DNA of 64,000 bases from Mycobacterium sp. DL440 (GCF_011745145.1 NZ_CP050191.1:4357327-4421326), one strand, 5' to 3'; positions 7,819 through 18,116 are shown, numbered from the stretch's first letter. Translations and numbers: made by a program. The notes: generated from the letters alone by a model not told the origin.

Positions 7819-9545
7819 CAGTATTCGGGTCCGTCGTTGGCTGTGGTCTTCTCCAGCGCCAGCCGGATACGTTCGGTGTCGTCGGGCTTCCAGCCCTCGG
7901 GCGGGGCCACCGCAGCCCAGCCGTCGAGCACCGATTCGCCGTAGTTGTGCCCGTGTCCGTTGGGCACGCTGGATGCGTTGGTGATGTCGGCGGCCACCTG
8001 CCAGAACGTGATGATCGGATACCAGCGCATCGAGGCAGTGCGGTCCCCACCCGGCGGCTCGGCCAGCCAATCCGGTTCGGAGAACAGCAGATCCGCCGAC
8101 CACCAGATGATCGGGTCGGACGGGTGTTGCAGGAACAGGACCCGGGTACCTTCCCACGGCGCAGCGGCGTCGTCGGCGATCTCGGCGGCGTCGGCGGCCT
8201 CCGAGAACCGCACGGTGCGACCGTTGTCGTAGCGGGGGCGCACCTGCGGGGTGCCCGGATCCCGGCGCGCGATCAGGCCGCGCCACAGCGGGCTGGCGTT
8301 GGGCGGGCCGACCCACAGCACCGAGGAGAAGCCCATCCTGGAGATGTCGGGCAGCCAGCTGAATGCGCCCTGCCCTGCCATGGATCCCAGGCTCTCCCCG
8401 TAGAGCACCAGCCTGGGACGGTGCTCGGGGGGCAACTGCTCCCAGCGGCCGTGGATCGCGTCGATCATCAACCGGCCGTTGTTCATCGACTTTTCCTGAT
8501 CGCCCATGAACGAGATCCAGCTCGGCAGATAGGAATACTGCATGGCGACCAACGCGGTGTCACCGTTGTACATCAGCTCGAGCGCGCGGGCGGCCACCGG
8601 GTTGACCCAACCGGTACCGGTGGTGGGGACGATCACCAGCAGCTTGCGGTCGAAGGCGTGAGTGCGTTCAAGCTCGCTGAGCAGCACCGCGATCCGCTGA
8701 TCGTCGGTGTCTGCGGTGGACAGGCCTGCGTACACCCGGATGGGTTCTCTGGCCGGCGCACCGTTGACGTGTTCGAGCTCGGCGGCCCGCGGGCCGGTCG
8801 CCACGAAATTGCGGCCCTGGAAGCCCAGAGAATCCCACGCCGCGAATGAGTCTGGGCTGCCCGACCTTTCGAGCTCGGACGGCTGGACGATGCCCTCGCC
8901 GGTGGTGGTGTTCTGCGGTTGGAACACCCGGCTGGCCCCGGCCAGAAACCCGCGGTAGAGCACGCCGTTGACCAACGTGACCACCAGCACCACCACGATC
9001 GCGGTGCCGATGAACTGGGCCACCTCCCGGTGCAGATGCCAGCGTCGGATGAACACCTTGGCCAGTAGTCGCACGGCATCGCGCAACACGCGTGCGGTGC
9101 CGATCAACGCGCCCCCCACCGCCAGCGCAATGATCAGAGTGCGCAGATAGCCAAGGGTCGCCGGGCCTTCCATGCCCATCAGCGCCGAGACCTGCCGCTG
9201 CCAGGCCGCCGCGGGGATCAGCATCAGGATGGATGCCGTGATCGCCCCGGCGATGACGACTGCCTTGAGTCCGAGCAATACGCGCTTACCCGGGGGCCAC
9301 CACGCCCTGCGCCGTAACGCAAAGCGGTACAGCGCTTTTCCCAACACCACCCCGATGCCGTAGCCGATCGCGGCGTTGATTCCGCCGATCAGCCCGGCGA
9401 ACAGCCAGTCACGCGGCAGCAGCGATGGGGTCAGTGAGAGGCAGAAGAACAGGGCTCCGACGGCGATACCGGTGAAGTCCAGTCGCACCAGGCTCCAGGC
9501 CCAGCGCAGCAGAGGATGACGTTCGTCGAGGGTCTTCCCCGTCAC
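7818..9545 (-). CDS. Membrane-anchored alpha/beta hydrolase (Abhydrolase_9 type)
   Basis: A 575-residue protein with an N-terminal half containing about five membrane segments ([60 protein letters not shown]). A soluble hydrolase domain follows, with nucleophile elbow [10 protein letters not shown], an acid candidate in [13 protein letters not shown] and a C-terminal histidine region [10 protein letters not shown]. This two-part architecture is that of the actinobacterial Abhydrolase_9_N plus Abhydrolase_9 family, membrane esterases or lipases of unknown substrate. The ATG overlaps the purL stop by 4 nt (ATGA at 9545-9542), and its own stop overlaps the CPBP start, so purL, hydrolase and protease form one translationally linked chain. 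Confidence 0.88.
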   Translation of the reverse strand: MTGKTLDERHPLLRWAWSLVRLDFTGIAVGALFFCLSLTPSLLPRDWLFAGLIGGINAAIGYGIGVVLGKALYRFALRRRAWWPPGKRVLLGLKAVVIAGAITASILMLIPAAAWQRQVSALMGMEGPATLGYLRTLIIALAVGGALIGTARVLRDAVRLLAKVFIRRWHLHREVAQFIGTAIVVVLVVTLVNGVLYRGFLAGASRVFQPQNTTTGEGIVQPSELERSGSPDSFAAWDSLGFQGRNFVATGPRAAELEHVNGAPAREPIRVYAGLSTADTDDQRIAVLLSELERTHAFDRKLLVIVPTTGTGWVNPVAARALELMYNGDTALVAMQYSYLPSWISFMGDQEKSMNNGRLMIDAIHGRWEQLPPEHRPRLVLYGESLGSMAGQGAFSWLPDISRMGFSSVLWVGPPNASPLWRGLIARRDPGTPQVRPRYDNGRTVRFSEAADAAEIADDAAAPWEGTRVLFLQHPSDPIIWWSADLLFSEPDWLAEPPGGDRTASMRWYPIITFWQVAADITNASSVPNGHGHNYGESVLDGWAAVAPPEGWKPDDTERIRLALEKTTANDGPEY

Positions 9546-11848
9546 CCGAACAGCCCGGGCAGCACGCCCTCCGACGTGCTCCGTAGCTCCGCGAGGGTGA
9601 TGCTGAACTGTCCCTGGACCTCGATCGAATCGCTCCCCTGGTCCACCACGCCGACCCGCGTGACGGGTAGGTCCCTGGCCTCACACATCGATCGGAACCG
9701 GCTCTCTTCGGTGCGCGGCACGGCCACCAGCACCCGGCCGGCGGACTCCGAGAACAGGAACACGAACGGATCGATGCCTTCCGGCAGATCCTCCGGAAGG
9801 ATGACGCGGCAACCGGTTTCACCCGCCAGCGCGGCCTCCACCACGGCCTGGATCAACCCGCCCTCGGACAGGTCGTGCGCCGCGGAGATCAGTCCGTCGC
9901 GCGAAGCCGCGGTAAGCACCTCGGCCAGCAGTTTCTCGCGGGCCAGATCCACCTTCGGCGGAACTCCGCCGAGGTGGTCGCCGGTGACCTGCGCCCAGAC
10001 CGATCCGTCGAACTCGTCGTGGGTGTCACCCAGCAGCAGCAGCGTCTCACCCGGCTCATGACCCAGGCCGGTGGGGATACGTCGTTTCACGTCGTCGATC
10101 ACGCCGAGCACCCCCACCACAGGGGTGGGCAGGATAGCGGTGGAGCCGGTCTGGTTGTAGAAGCTGACGTTGCCGCCGGTCACCGGAATGCCAAGGGCGG
10201 CACAACCATCGGCCAATCCGCGGACGGCCTGGCTGAACTGCCACATCACGCCGGGATCCTCGGGGGACCCGAAGTTGAGGCAGTTGGTCACCGCGACCGG
10301 GGTGGCCCCGGTGACCGCGACGTTGCGGTAGGCCTCGGCCAATGCCAGTTGTGCGCCGGTGTACGGGTCGAGCTGGGTGTAGCGGCCCGACGCGTCGGTG
10401 GAGATCGCGACGCCGCGGCCGGTGGTCTCGTCGATGCGCAGGACGCCACCGTCGGCGTGCTCGGCCAGCACGGTGTTGCCGCGCACGTAGCGGTCGTACT
10501 GCTCGGTGATGAACGCCCGGCTGCACAGGTGCGGGCTGCCGATCAGCGCCAGCAGAGTGGCCTTGAGCTCGTCGCCGGTCTTGGGCCGCGGCAGCTTGGC
10601 AGAGGTATCGGCGACCAGGGCGTCCTGGCTGTCGGGGCGGGCCACCGGACGCTGGTAGACGGGGCCCTCGTGGGCCACGGTCCGCGGCGGCACGTCTACC
10701 ACGGTGTCGCCGTGCCAGGTGATCTGCAGCCGGTCGCCGTCGGTGACCTCACCGATGACCGTGGCCAGCACCTCCCACTTGCGGCAGACGGCCATGAACG
10801 CGTCGACGTTCTCCGGCGTGACCACGGCGCACATGCGTTCCTGCGACTCGCTGGAGAGCACCTCGGCCGGGGTCATGTCCTTGGCCCGCAGCGGCACCTG
10901 ATCCAGTTCGATGTGCATGCCACCGTCGCCGGCGGAGGCGAGTTCAGAGGTGGCACAGGACAATCCGGCACCGCCGAGGTCCTGGATACCGACCACCAGG
11001 CCGGCCGAGTAGAGCTCGAGGCAACACTCGATGAGCACTTTCTCGGTGAACGGGTCGCCCACCTGAACGCTCGGCAGCTTCTTACGCCCGGCACCGGATT
11101 CGTCACCGCTGAAGGTGTCCGACGCCAGCACCGAAACCCCGCCGATGCCGTCCAGGCCGGTGCGCGCACCGAACAGGATGATCTTGTTGCCGGTGCCCGA
11201 GGCGAAGGCCAGGTGCAGGTCTTCCTTACGCAGGGCACCCACGCACAGCGCGTTGACCAACGGGTTGCCCGCGTAGGAGGGGTCGAAGATCGTCTCGCCG
11301 CCGATGTTGGGCAGGCCCAGCGAGTTGCCGTAGCCGCCGACACCGCGCACCACGCCGTCGAGCACACGGCGCGTGTCCGGTGCGTCGGCCGCGCCGAAGC
11401 GCAGCTGGTCCATGACCGCCACCGGTCGGGCGCCCATCGCCATGATGTCGCGGACGATGCCGCCGACGCCGGTGGCCGCACCCTGGTAGGGCTCCACGTA
11501 GGACGGGTGGTTGTGCGACTCCACCTTGAAGGTGACGGCCCAGCCGTCGCCGATGTCGACGACGCCGGCGTTCTCGCCGATACCGGCCAGCATGCCGGCG
11601 CGCATCTCGTCGGTGGTGGTCTCACCGAAGTAGCGCAGGTGCACCTTGGAGGACTTGTAGGAGCAGTGTTCGCTCCACATCACCGAGTACATGGCCAGCT
11701 CGGCGTCGGTGGGGCGGCGACCCAGGATCTCGCGAATCCGCTCGTACTCGTCGTCCTTGAGGCCGAGTTCGCGGTACGGCTGGGGCTGATCAGGGGTGGC
11801 GGCTGCCCGCTGCACCGTGTCGATATCGTGGGTGAGCTCAGACGTCAC
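9542..11848 (-). CDS. purL: Phosphoribosylformylglycinamidine synthase, small-type PurL subunit
   Basis: PurL converts FGAR to FGAM with ATP, using ammonia delivered by PurQ within the PurLQS complex. From the GTG at 11848 the protein is 768 aa, the size of small-type PurL, which needs the separate PurS and PurQ found at 17 kb. Diagnostic stretches include [75 protein letters not shown] and [20 protein letters not shown]. The predicted N-terminus ([13 protein letters not shown]) is a few residues longer than some orthologues. A VOC-family gene lies 61 bp upstream on the same strand, as in M. tuberculosis (Rv0801, Rv0803). Confidence 0.97.
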   Translation of the reverse strand: MTSELTHDIDTVQRAAATPDQPQPYRELGLKDDEYERIREILGRRPTDAELAMYSVMWSEHCSYKSSKVHLRYFGETTTDEMRAGMLAGIGENAGVVDIGDGWAVTFKVESHNHPSYVEPYQGAATGVGGIVRDIMAMGARPVAVMDQLRFGAADAPDTRRVLDGVVRGVGGYGNSLGLPNIGGETIFDPSYAGNPLVNALCVGALRKEDLHLAFASGTGNKIILFGARTGLDGIGGVSVLASDTFSGDESGAGRKKLPSVQVGDPFTEKVLIECCLELYSAGLVVGIQDLGGAGLSCATSELASAGDGGMHIELDQVPLRAKDMTPAEVLSSESQERMCAVVTPENVDAFMAVCRKWEVLATVIGEVTDGDRLQITWHGDTVVDVPPRTVAHEGPVYQRPVARPDSQDALVADTSAKLPRPKTGDELKATLLALIGSPHLCSRAFITEQYDRYVRGNTVLAEHADGGVLRIDETTGRGVAISTDASGRYTQLDPYTGAQLALAEAYRNVAVTGATPVAVTNCLNFGSPEDPGVMWQFSQAVRGLADGCAALGIPVTGGNVSFYNQTGSTAILPTPVVGVLGVIDDVKRRIPTGLGHEPGETLLLLGDTHDEFDGSVWAQVTGDHLGGVPPKVDLAREKLLAEVLTAASRDGLISAAHDLSEGGLIQAVVEAALAGETGCRVILPEDLPEGIDPFVFLFSESAGRVLVAVPRTEESRFRSMCEARDLPVTRVGVVDQGSDSIEVQGQFSITLAELRSTSEGVLPGLFG

Positions 11849-11909
11849 GCCCAAGAGTCTATCGTTGCCGATCTCGCACGTCCGACCGGCGATTGCTTCC
11901 GTCTCGGCG

Positions 11910-12257
11910 CTATGCACCCGCGATACAGAACGCGTTGCCTTCGGGATCGGCCAGCACGACCCAGTTGAACTCGGGGCCGAAGCTGTGCCGCCCGGTCTCG
12001 GTGGCCCCGAGGCCCACGAGCCGGGCCACCTCGGCTTCCATGTCCGCAGCGTGGAAGTCGACGTGTACGCGGTTCTTGCCCGGAGTCGGGTCGTCGACGT
12101 GCTGAAAACCGAGGTTGGGCCCGTTGGACAGGTCGACGAGGACGAATTCGCCTGGGACAACGGCATTTACCGTGCCGTTGACAGCCTGCGCCCACCATTG
12201 GGCCAGCGCATCGGGATCGATGCAGTCGACTGTGATCATCTCCACGGAAAGTGCCAT
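11910..12257 (-). CDS. VOC / glyoxalase-like protein (Rv0801 type)
   Basis: A 115-residue single-module vicinal-oxygen-chelate protein. It shows the paired beta-alpha-beta-beta-beta pattern: [20 protein letters not shown], then [39 protein letters not shown] and [18 protein letters not shown]. The closing DPEGNAFC is typical of Glyoxalase_6 members. Substrate and metal unknown. It is directly upstream of purL on the same strand and immediately downstream (in transcription order) of a degraded M18 aminopeptidase end. Confidence 0.85.
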   Translation of the reverse strand: MALSVEMITVDCIDPDALAQWWAQAVNGTVNAVVPGEFVLVDLSNGPNLGFQHVDDPTPGKNRVHVDFHAADMEAEVARLVGLGATETGRHSFGPEFNWVVLADPEGNAFCIAGA

Positions 12258-12272
12258 GGAGCCGACCCTAGA

Positions 12273-12412
12273 TCAGGCCGGTGACAAGAATCCTTGTAAC
12301 GCGGCCGAGTAGGCGGCGACATCCCGGGCGCCCATGAACTCGCGCGCGGAATGCATGGCGAGCTGAGCCCCGCCGACATCGACGGTCGGGATCCCAGCGA
12401 GCCGAGGTCACC
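12273..12412 (-). pseudogene. C-terminal remnant of an M18 aminopeptidase (ancestral pepC tail)
   Basis: Reading leftward from 12395 to the TGA at 12275-12273, the sequence encodes about 40 residues: [20 protein letters not shown], then [20 protein letters not shown]. Intact pepC (13228-14493) ends [20 protein letters not shown], then [21 protein letters not shown]. Similarity continues a few codons further (TSAR) only after a 2-base frameshift, then stops. Nucleotide identity looks near 80 percent by eye, so this is not a fresh duplicate. It sits where the pepC 3' end adjoins the Rv0801-type gene in M. tuberculosis, with an LGFP-protein gene wedged between remnant and intact copy. Confidence 0.85.
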
Positions 12413-12588
12413 TGAGCAGCCCATTCGGTGTCGTTTTCGACGATGCCCTCCTCGGTCGGAAGCCACCGTCGGACCGGCAGTCGAATTACGCGAGTCCAGC
12501 AAAGGTGCCCACAGGCCGCGTTCGGGTCGATAACATCGCCAACGGCTACGGCCTGGCCGTGGCCAGCCAACTCCGAAAGGGAATGCCA

Positions 12589-13170
12589 ATGCAGCTAGCA
12601 ACGAAACGAACCGTCACCGTCACCGCCGCCGTACTCGGGATCGCCCTGGCCGGCGCCGGCTGCCAGTCGGCCAAGGACACCGCCGAAGGTGCGGCCAGTT
12701 CAGCGAGTTCAGTGGCGTCGTCGGTCTCGTCGTCGGTCGCCGCTCCCGACGAGACCACCGCCGGTGCGGCCACCACCCCCGCCGAGGCAGGCAGCACCGA
12801 AGAAACCAAGATGAAGGGCGCCGACGGCACCGAGTTCACCGTCGCCGGGCCGATCCTCGCCAAGTACAACACGCTCGACGACGCGGCCAAGACCTCTCTC
12901 GGCGCACCGACCGGTGCGGAGCAGAAGAACGAAGACGGCGGCGTCTACCAGCAGTTCGCCGGCGGCGTGATCATTCACTCCACCAAGTCCTATGTGGTGT
13001 GGGGCAAGATCCGCGACAAGTGGAACGAACTGGGCGGCTCACAGGGTGAGCTCGGCTACCCGACCAGCGATGAGACCACCAACCCCGACGGCAACAAGCA
13101 GACCACGTTCGAGCACGGCATCGTGACCTGGAATCCGACGACCGACGAAGTCGTCCTCACCAAGCACTAA
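12589..13170 (+). CDS. Exported LGFP-repeat protein, possible lipoprotein
   Basis: A 193-residue protein from the ATG at 12589, preceded six bases upstream by GAAAGGGA (12575-12582). A signal segment TVTVTAAVLGIALAGAGCQS ends in Cys; the lipobox (AGAGC) is imperfect, so lipidation is uncertain. A Ser/Ala/Thr-rich linker follows (SSASSVASSVSSSVAAP). The C-terminal part has two LGFP-type repeats: LGAPTGAEQKNEDGGVYQQF with GGVIIHS, and GELGYPTSDETTNPDGNKQT with FEHGIVTW. LGFP repeats are typical of actinobacterial envelope proteins tied to mycolic-acid or cell-wall metabolism. It is inserted between pepC and a pepC remnant, on the strand opposite its neighbours, and is followed by its own terminator. 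An in-frame ATG at 12583 is possible. Confidence 0.85.
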   Translation: MQLATKRTVTVTAAVLGIALAGAGCQSAKDTAEGAASSASSVASSVSSSVAAPDETTAGAATTPAEAGSTEETKMKGADGTEFTVAGPILAKYNTLDDAAKTSLGAPTGAEQKNEDGGVYQQFAGGVIIHSTKSYVVWGKIRDKWNELGGSQGELGYPTSDETTNPDGNKQTTFEHGIVTWNPTTDEVVLTKH

Positions 13171-13190
13171 ACACCGAGCCAAGCCGAGGA

Positions 13191-13225
13191 GGTCGGGCGA
13201 CCCGTCGGGGCGCCCGACCTTTCTG
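13191..13225 (+). terminator. Intrinsic terminator of the LGFP gene
   Basis: A perfect 9-bp stem GGTCGGGCG (13191-13199) / CGCCCGACC (13211-13219) with an 11-nt G+C-rich loop, followed by TTTCT. It lies 20 bp after the LGFP stop and 3 bp from the pepC stop. The T tract is on the plus strand only, so it serves the LGFP gene and helps insulate it from pepC. Confidence 0.8.
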
Positions 13226-13227
13226 CG

Positions 13228-14493
13228 TTACCGGTCCGGCGCCAGGAAGGCTTGCAGCGCCGCGGAGTAGGCCGCCACATCCTTGGCTCCCATGAACTCG
13301 CGCGCCGAGTGCATGGCCAACTGTGCCGCGCCCACGTCGACGGTCGGGATCCCGGTGCGCGCCGACGTCATCGGCCCGATCGTCGACCCGCACGGCAGAT
13401 CGGCGCGGTGCTCATAGCGTTGCAGCGGCACCCCAGCCTGATCGCACGCCAGCGCGAACGCCGCCGCGGTGCGGCCGTCGGTGGCATAGCGCAGGTTGGG
13501 CTGCACCTTGAGCACGGGCCCGGCGTTGACCTCGATGAGGTGTCCGGGCTCGTGGCGGTCCGGGTAGTTCGGGTGCGTCGCATGCGCCATGTCCCCGGAC
13601 GCCACCATGGAACCGGCTGCACGGCGCAGGAAGTCCTCCCGGGTACCGCCCGTGGCGAGCACGATGCGCTCCAGCACGGTCGGCAACAGTTCGGACTGGG
13701 CGCCGTGATCCGAGGTCGAGCCGACTTCCTCGTGGTCGAAGAGCGCCAGCACCGGCACATGGGTGCCGGTACCCGTGGCCAGGAACGCCTCCAGTCCCGC
13801 GTAGCAGGTGGCCTGGTTGTCCAGTCTGGGCGCGCTGACGAACTCCCCATCGGCGCCGGTGATCGCCGACGGCGTCAGGTCGTGGGTCATCAGGTCGAAA
13901 CCCAGCACGCCGTCCTCGCTGACCCCGGCCCGCTCGGCCACGAATCCGACGAAGGACCGCGGACGCTCCCCCAGGCCCCACACCGCGTTGACGTGGCGCT
14001 GTGGGTCGGGGCTGACGCCCTTGCGGTCCTCGGACAGGTGGATGGCGAGTTGCGGCACGCGCAGGATCGGATCATCGATCCGGATCAGGACGTCTTCGAT
14101 CGCGCCGCCCCGGCGTACGGAGAGCCGACCGCTGATCCCGAGGTCGCGGTCCAGCCAGGAATTCAGCCAGGCACCGCCGTACGGCGCCAGCGCGACCACC
14201 TGCCAGCCCGCGACGACGCGGTCCGGGTGCTGTTTGACCCGGAGATTAGGGCTGTCCGTATGGCCGCCGACCACCCGGAACGGGGCATGAGGGTCGGCCC
14301 CCTCGGCATTCCAGGCGACCAGCGAACCCGCCCGGATCGTGAAGAACTTTCCTCGCGAGCCCGGCCAGCTGTCGATTTCGGCCAGCTCGGTGTATCCCGC
14401 GTCACGCAGCCGGTGCGCGGCGGTGGCGCACACGTGGAACGGAGACGGGGAGGCGTCGATGAACTCGCACAGGCCCTGAGCGCTAGCTGGCAT
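13228..14493 (-). CDS. pepC: M18-family aspartyl aminopeptidase
   Basis: A 421-residue cytosolic metallo-aminopeptidase (Rv0800 orthologue by order and sequence). Dinuclear zinc-site motifs are visible: [14 protein letters not shown] near residue 80, [20 protein letters not shown] in the middle and the C-terminal [18 protein letters not shown]. The ATG at 14493 ([20 protein letters not shown]) matches the M18 N-terminus; the open frame extending upstream is spurious. It is divergent from dyp with 50 bp between starts. Its last 40 codons are duplicated in diverged form at 12273-12395, beyond the LGFP gene. Confidence 0.94.
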   Translation of the reverse strand: MPASAQGLCEFIDASPSPFHVCATAAHRLRDAGYTELAEIDSWPGSRGKFFTIRAGSLVAWNAEGADPHAPFRVVGGHTDSPNLRVKQHPDRVVAGWQVVALAPYGGAWLNSWLDRDLGISGRLSVRRGGAIEDVLIRIDDPILRVPQLAIHLSEDRKGVSPDPQRHVNAVWGLGERPRSFVGFVAERAGVSEDGVLGFDLMTHDLTPSAITGADGEFVSAPRLDNQATCYAGLEAFLATGTGTHVPVLALFDHEEVGSTSDHGAQSELLPTVLERIVLATGGTREDFLRRAAGSMVASGDMAHATHPNYPDRHEPGHLIEVNAGPVLKVQPNLRYATDGRTAAAFALACDQAGVPLQRYEHRADLPCGSTIGPMTSARTGIPTVDVGAAQLAMHSAREFMGAKDVAAYSAALQAFLAPDR

Positions 14494-14543
14494 CTTTTCA
14501 TCTTGACCGGCGAACCGGTCGCCGGTGTCGGTAGGGTCGGTTT

Positions 14544-15554
14544 GTGCCCGATCCGATCCCGCAGCCGGTGCTGAACCTTCTGACGCGGGCGGCCATCTTC
14601 CTGGTACTGACGATCGAAGACGACGGTGAGCAAGCCGTTCACGACGTGCTTCCCGACATTTCGGGCATCGTCCGCTCGATCTGGTTCCGCGATACCACCA
14701 AGGAGCTGTCGCTGGTGGCTGGGATCGGTTCGGCGGCCTGGGATCGCCTGTTCGCCGGGCCGCGTCCGGCCAATCTGCATCCGTTCCTCGCTCTCGACGG
14801 CGGACGACATCAGGCACCGTCCACCCCGGGTGATGTGTTGTTGCACATCCGCGCGGACACCATGGACGTGTGTTTCGAGTTGGCCGACCGCATGCTGCAG
14901 GAGTTCGGCAGTGCCGTCACGGTTGTCGACGAGGTGCACGGGTTCCAGTACTTCGACAACCGGGACCTCCTCGGCTTCGTCGATGGCACCGAGAACCCCA
15001 ACGGGTCCACCGCGGCGGCCGCCGTTCAGATCGGGGCCGAGGATCCCGATTTCGCCGGGGCCAGCTATGTCCACATCCAGAAGTACGTGCATGCGATGAG
15101 GGACTGGCGCTCCCTGTCGGTCGAGGAACAGCAGCGCGTGATCGGGCGAACCAAGCTCGACGACATCGAAATGTCCGACGACGTCAAGCCTTCCAACTCT
15201 CACATCGCGCTGAACGTCATCACCGACGAAGACGGCAACGAGCTGAAGATCGTGCGCCGCAACATGCCGTTCGGTGAGCTCGGCAGCGGTGAATTCGGTA
15301 CGTACTACATCGGATACTGTGCCGATCCGGCCATCACCGAACGCATGCTGACCAACATGTTCATCGGCGATCCACCCGGTAATACCGACCGGATCCTCGA
15401 TTTCTCCACTGCCGTGACCGGCGGCATGTTCTTCGTCCCCACCATCGACTTCCTCGATGATCCTCCGCCGCTTCCGGTCTCGGTCGAGGAACCGGCGGAG
15501 CCCGAGAAAGACCCCTCCCTTGCGATCGGCAGCTTGAAAGGAATCCCGCAATGA
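14544..15554 (+). CDS. DyP-type peroxidase, encapsulin cargo
   Basis: A 336-residue dye-decolorising peroxidase (Rv0799c type) from a GTG at 14544. The ferredoxin-like haem fold is marked by [11 protein letters not shown] (about residues 144-154, catalytic Asp), a proximal histidine candidate in SHIALNVI and the oxygen-side Arg in [11 protein letters not shown]. The final residues are the key feature: after a Pro/Glu linker the protein ends with [14 protein letters not shown], a close match to the encapsulin cargo-loading peptide. The stop overlaps the encapsulin ATG by 4 nt, so the enzyme and its shell are made together. Role: peroxide or oxidative-stress chemistry inside a nanocompartment. 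Confidence 0.95.
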   Translation: MPDPIPQPVLNLLTRAAIFLVLTIEDDGEQAVHDVLPDISGIVRSIWFRDTTKELSLVAGIGSAAWDRLFAGPRPANLHPFLALDGGRHQAPSTPGDVLLHIRADTMDVCFELADRMLQEFGSAVTVVDEVHGFQYFDNRDLLGFVDGTENPNGSTAAAAVQIGAEDPDFAGASYVHIQKYVHAMRDWRSLSVEEQQRVIGRTKLDDIEMSDDVKPSNSHIALNVITDEDGNELKIVRRNMPFGELGSGEFGTYYIGYCADPAITERMLTNMFIGDPPGNTDRILDFSTAVTGGMFFVPTIDFLDDPPPLPVSVEEPAEPEKDPSLAIGSLKGIPQ

Positions 15555-16348
15555 ACAACCTGTACCGCGAGCTTGCTCCGATCACCGAGTCCGCCTGGGC
15601 CGAGATCGAACTAGAGGCCAGCCGAACCTTCAAGCGCCACATCGCCGGCCGGCGCGTGGTCGATGTCAGTGAGCCCGGCGGTCCGGTCACCGCGGCGATC
15701 AGCACGGGGCATCTGCTCGACGTGAAGTCACCCGGCGACGGCGTGGTCGCCCACCTGCGCGGTTCCCGGCCGCTGGTGCGCCTGCGCGTGCCGTTCACGG
15801 TGTCACGCGCCGCGATCGACGATGTCGAGCGCGGCGCTCAGGACTCCGACTGGGATCCGGTCAAGGACGCCGCCAAGAAGCTGGCCTTCGTCGAGGACCG
15901 GGCCATCTTCGAGGGGTATCCGGGGGCCGAGATCGAAGGCATCCGCAGCTCCAGTTCCAATCCGGCGCTGGCCCTGCCCGACGATGCCCGCGAGATTCCC
16001 GACGTGATCGCCCAGGCCCTCTCCGAGCTGCGACTGGCCGGTGTCGACGGGCCGTACTCGGTGCTGCTCTCGGCCGAGATCTACACCAAGGTCAGCGAGA
16101 CCACCGCGCACGGTTATCCGATCCGTGAGCACCTGAGCCGGCTGGTCGACGGTGAGATCATCTGGGCGCCCGCGATCGATGGTGCATTCGTGTTGTCCAC
16201 CCGCGGTGGCGATTTCGACCTGCAGCTGGGCACCGACGTTTCGATCGGCTACCTGTCCCACGATGCGGAGAGCGTGCAGCTGTACCTGCAGGAGACCCTG
16301 ACGTTCCTGGCCTACACCGCCGAGGCGTCCGTCGCCCTCACCGCGTAA
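15551..16348 (+). CDS. Family 1 encapsulin shell protein (Rv0798c / CFP29 type)
   Basis: A 265-residue HK97-fold shell protein that self-assembles into a proteinaceous nanocompartment. Diagnostic segments: [20 protein letters not shown], the RTFKRHIAGRRVVDVSEPGG entry, PVKDAAKKLAFVEDRAIFEG and GYLSHDAESVQLYLQETLTF. Length is standard for family 1. The gene starts within the dyp stop (ATGA at 15551-15554) and encloses DyP through its C-terminal peptide. It ends 165 bp before the purQ stop, convergently. Confidence 0.95.
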   Translation: MNNLYRELAPITESAWAEIELEASRTFKRHIAGRRVVDVSEPGGPVTAAISTGHLLDVKSPGDGVVAHLRGSRPLVRLRVPFTVSRAAIDDVERGAQDSDWDPVKDAAKKLAFVEDRAIFEGYPGAEIEGIRSSSSNPALALPDDAREIPDVIAQALSELRLAGVDGPYSVLLSAEIYTKVSETTAHGYPIREHLSRLVDGEIIWAPAIDGAFVLSTRGGDFDLQLGTDVSIGYLSHDAESVQLYLQETLTFLAYTAEASVALTA

Positions 16349-16513
16349 GTGCTCTACGCTGCGGGCATGCCTCCGTGCGCGCCCGCAGCGTGAGGGCAGG
16401 CGCTGTCGATCTGGCGAGCAGATATCCCGGCAACGCCTTCCGCAGGGTCATTTTGGACACATTAGTTCGCCGATGCCTCTGCTGAAATTTGCGCCCGCCC
16501 AGAGAAATCTGCG

Positions 16514-17188
16514 CTAAACCGAGAGAACCGCGTCCAACGCGGAATAGAACAACCCGAGCCCGTCATCGGACGGACCGGTCAGCGCCTCAGTGGCGTGTTC
16601 GGGGTGCGGCATCAGACCGACAACGCGACGGTTCTCCGAGCACACTCCGGCGATGCCGCGCATCGAGCCGTTGAGGTTCTCGCGGTAGCGGAAGACCACA
16701 CGGTCCTCACCCTCGAGTTCGTCGAGCACGTCCTCGGAGGCGACATAGCGGCCCTCGCCCGACTTCAGCGGGATCAGCAGGTCCGCGCCGGCGTCATACC
16801 GGGTCGTCCACGCGGTGGTATTGGAGGCGACCTCCAGCCACACGTCGCGGCAGATGAAATGCAAGCCGGCGTTGCGGGTCAGTGCACCCGGGAGCAGCCC
16901 GGCCTCGCACAGCACCTGGAAGCCGTTGCAGATGCCGAGCACGGGCATGCCCTTACCGGCCGCCTCGACGACCGAACCCATGACGGGGGCGAACTTCGCG
17001 ATCGCCCCGCAACGCAGGTAGTCGCCGTAGGAGAAGCCGCCGGGCACGACGACCGCGTCGACGCCCTTGAGGTCGGCGTCCGCGTGCCACAGGCTGACCG
17101 CCTCGGCACCGGCCAGACGTACCGCACGGGCCGCGTCGACGTCGTCGAGCGTCCCGGGGAAGGTGATCACCCCGACACGGGTGGTCAC
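16514..17188 (-). CDS. purQ: Phosphoribosylformylglycinamidine synthase glutaminase subunit
   Basis: The class I glutamine amidotransferase subunit of the PurLQS complex (224 aa), hydrolysing glutamine to supply ammonia to PurL. The nucleophile lies in [14 protein letters not shown] (Cys), and the His/Glu pair in [11 protein letters not shown]-terminal [19 protein letters not shown] and [17 protein letters not shown] are typical of PurQ. The GTG start (17188-17186) overlaps the purS stop by 4 nt (GTGA), implying translational coupling and near-stoichiometric synthesis. Confidence 0.97.
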   Translation of the reverse strand: MTTRVGVITFPGTLDDVDAARAVRLAGAEAVSLWHADADLKGVDAVVVPGGFSYGDYLRCGAIAKFAPVMGSVVEAAGKGMPVLGICNGFQVLCEAGLLPGALTRNAGLHFICRDVWLEVASNTTAWTTRYDAGADLLIPLKSGEGRYVASEDVLDELEGEDRVVFRYRENLNGSMRGIAGVCSENRRVVGLMPHPEHATEALTGPSDDGLGLFYSALDAVLSV

Positions 17189-17424
17189 GAGCCCTCCCGG
17201 CTCACCGAAAAGTCCTCGATAACCGTGTTGGCCAGCAGAGATTCGGCGATCTCGGCCAAAGCTTCGTCAGCTACGGAGTCGTCGACTTCGAGCTCGAAAC
17301 GCTTGCCCTGACGGACGTCCGAGATACCACCATGTCCAAGCCGACCAAGTGCCCCGACGATCGCCTGACCCTGAGGGTCGAGGATCTCCGTCTTGGGCAT
17401 GACGTGCACAACCACCTTTGCCAC
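17185..17424 (-). CDS. purS: Phosphoribosylformylglycinamidine synthase subunit PurS
   Basis: A 79-residue PurS (Rv0787A type) bridging PurQ and PurL in the FGAM synthase complex. The sequence from the GTG at 17424 is [20 protein letters not shown], then [20 protein letters not shown] and KRFELEVDD, the canonical ferredoxin-like small fold. An alternative upstream start lacks support. It overlaps purQ by 4 nt and starts 10 bp after the stop of a secreted-protein gene on the same strand. Confidence 0.95.
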   Translation of the reverse strand: MAKVVVHVMPKTEILDPQGQAIVGALGRLGHGGISDVRQGKRFELEVDDSVADEALAEIAESLLANTVIEDFSVSREGS

Positions 17425-17434
17425 GGCGCACACT

Positions 17435-18097
17435 CTACCGGCACGACCCGATGTAAGCCGTGCACAGTGGGTCGGCCAGCGCATCGAGCACCTGGCGATC
17501 CGATGGCGCCGACCATGGAACCTGCGGTGGCTCGCTCGACCACATGGCCAGCTCCACCACCGTGCTGTTGTCCGGATCGGCGAGAAGGTACTGGTGCATG
17601 GCCCTGAGGTTGCCGAAGTTGATCGCCGCCACCAGCCGCCCGGGCCGGTCGGTGGTGATCGACGTCCCGGCCCCCGGACAGCTACGCAGCGCGTCGGCCG
17701 CCCCCTGCACCACTGCGAGCGCGGTCTGACCGCCCTGCCATGTCTCCCCGCGCCAATGGAGGACCTGGACCCGCAGTTGCCAGTGCCCGGCGGGCCGCGT
17801 CACCTCCGATCGCGCCGCGACGGCGTAGCCGCGCGGATCTCCGGGCACGAGTGGCGACCCACACTCCTCCTCGAGGCGGAAGCGCGGTGCCACTGCGGTC
17901 ACGGCCAAGCCGGCCAGCCCGGGCCAGCGGTACTCGCGAGCCAGCGGTAGTTGCGACGCGGGCACCCATGCCGAATCCGGGATGCGGTCACACAGCGGCG
18001 GGCAGTCCGCGCTGGGCTCCGACCACGCCGGAGGAGGCGCTGCGGCCAGCCCGCAGAGCACGATCAACATCGCCACGATCACCCGCCATATCCCCAC
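17435..18097 (-). CDS. Conserved secreted cysteine-containing protein of unknown function
   Basis: A 220-residue protein from the GTG at 18097. A signal peptide (IWRVIVAMLIVLCGLAAAPP, cleavage probably near AWSEP) precedes a mature domain with about seven cysteines (CPPLC, EECGSP, RSCPG, PLCTAYIGSC), consistent with disulphides outside the cytoplasm. Other visible segments: DSAWVPASQLPLAREYRWPG and TALAVVQGAADALRSCPGAG. I do not recognise a catalytic motif. It is 10 bp upstream of purS on the same strand, so it may share a transcript with purS-purQ, and it is divergent from the metallo-beta-lactamase gene with 19 bp between starts. The open frame continues upstream, but only this start places the hydrophobic segment at the N-terminus. 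Confidence 0.7.
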   Translation of the reverse strand: MGIWRVIVAMLIVLCGLAAAPPPAWSEPSADCPPLCDRIPDSAWVPASQLPLAREYRWPGLAGLAVTAVAPRFRLEEECGSPLVPGDPRGYAVAARSEVTRPAGHWQLRVQVLHWRGETWQGGQTALAVVQGAADALRSCPGAGTSITTDRPGRLVAAINFGNLRAMHQYLLADPDNSTVVELAMWSSEPPQVPWSAPSDRQVLDALADPLCTAYIGSCR

Positions 18098-18116
18098 CGA
18101 GCGCCACAATATAGGT

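Noticed and set aside
9875..11968. A 697-codon plus-strand open frame opposite purL
   Set aside because: Complement of purL, a fully conserved protein; the His/Gly/Val-rich translation matches nothing.
12268..12570. A minus-strand 100-codon frame between the VOC and LGFP genes
   Set aside because: Its right part is the frameshifted remnant of pepC read in the wrong frame, and the rest has no similarity or ribosome-binding site.
16349..16513. A gene or RNA in the encapsulin-purQ gap
   Set aside because: 165 bp between convergent genes with no coding frame of note. A TTGGACACATTAG sequence lacks the second arm of the TGGACA-N2-TGTCC palindrome.
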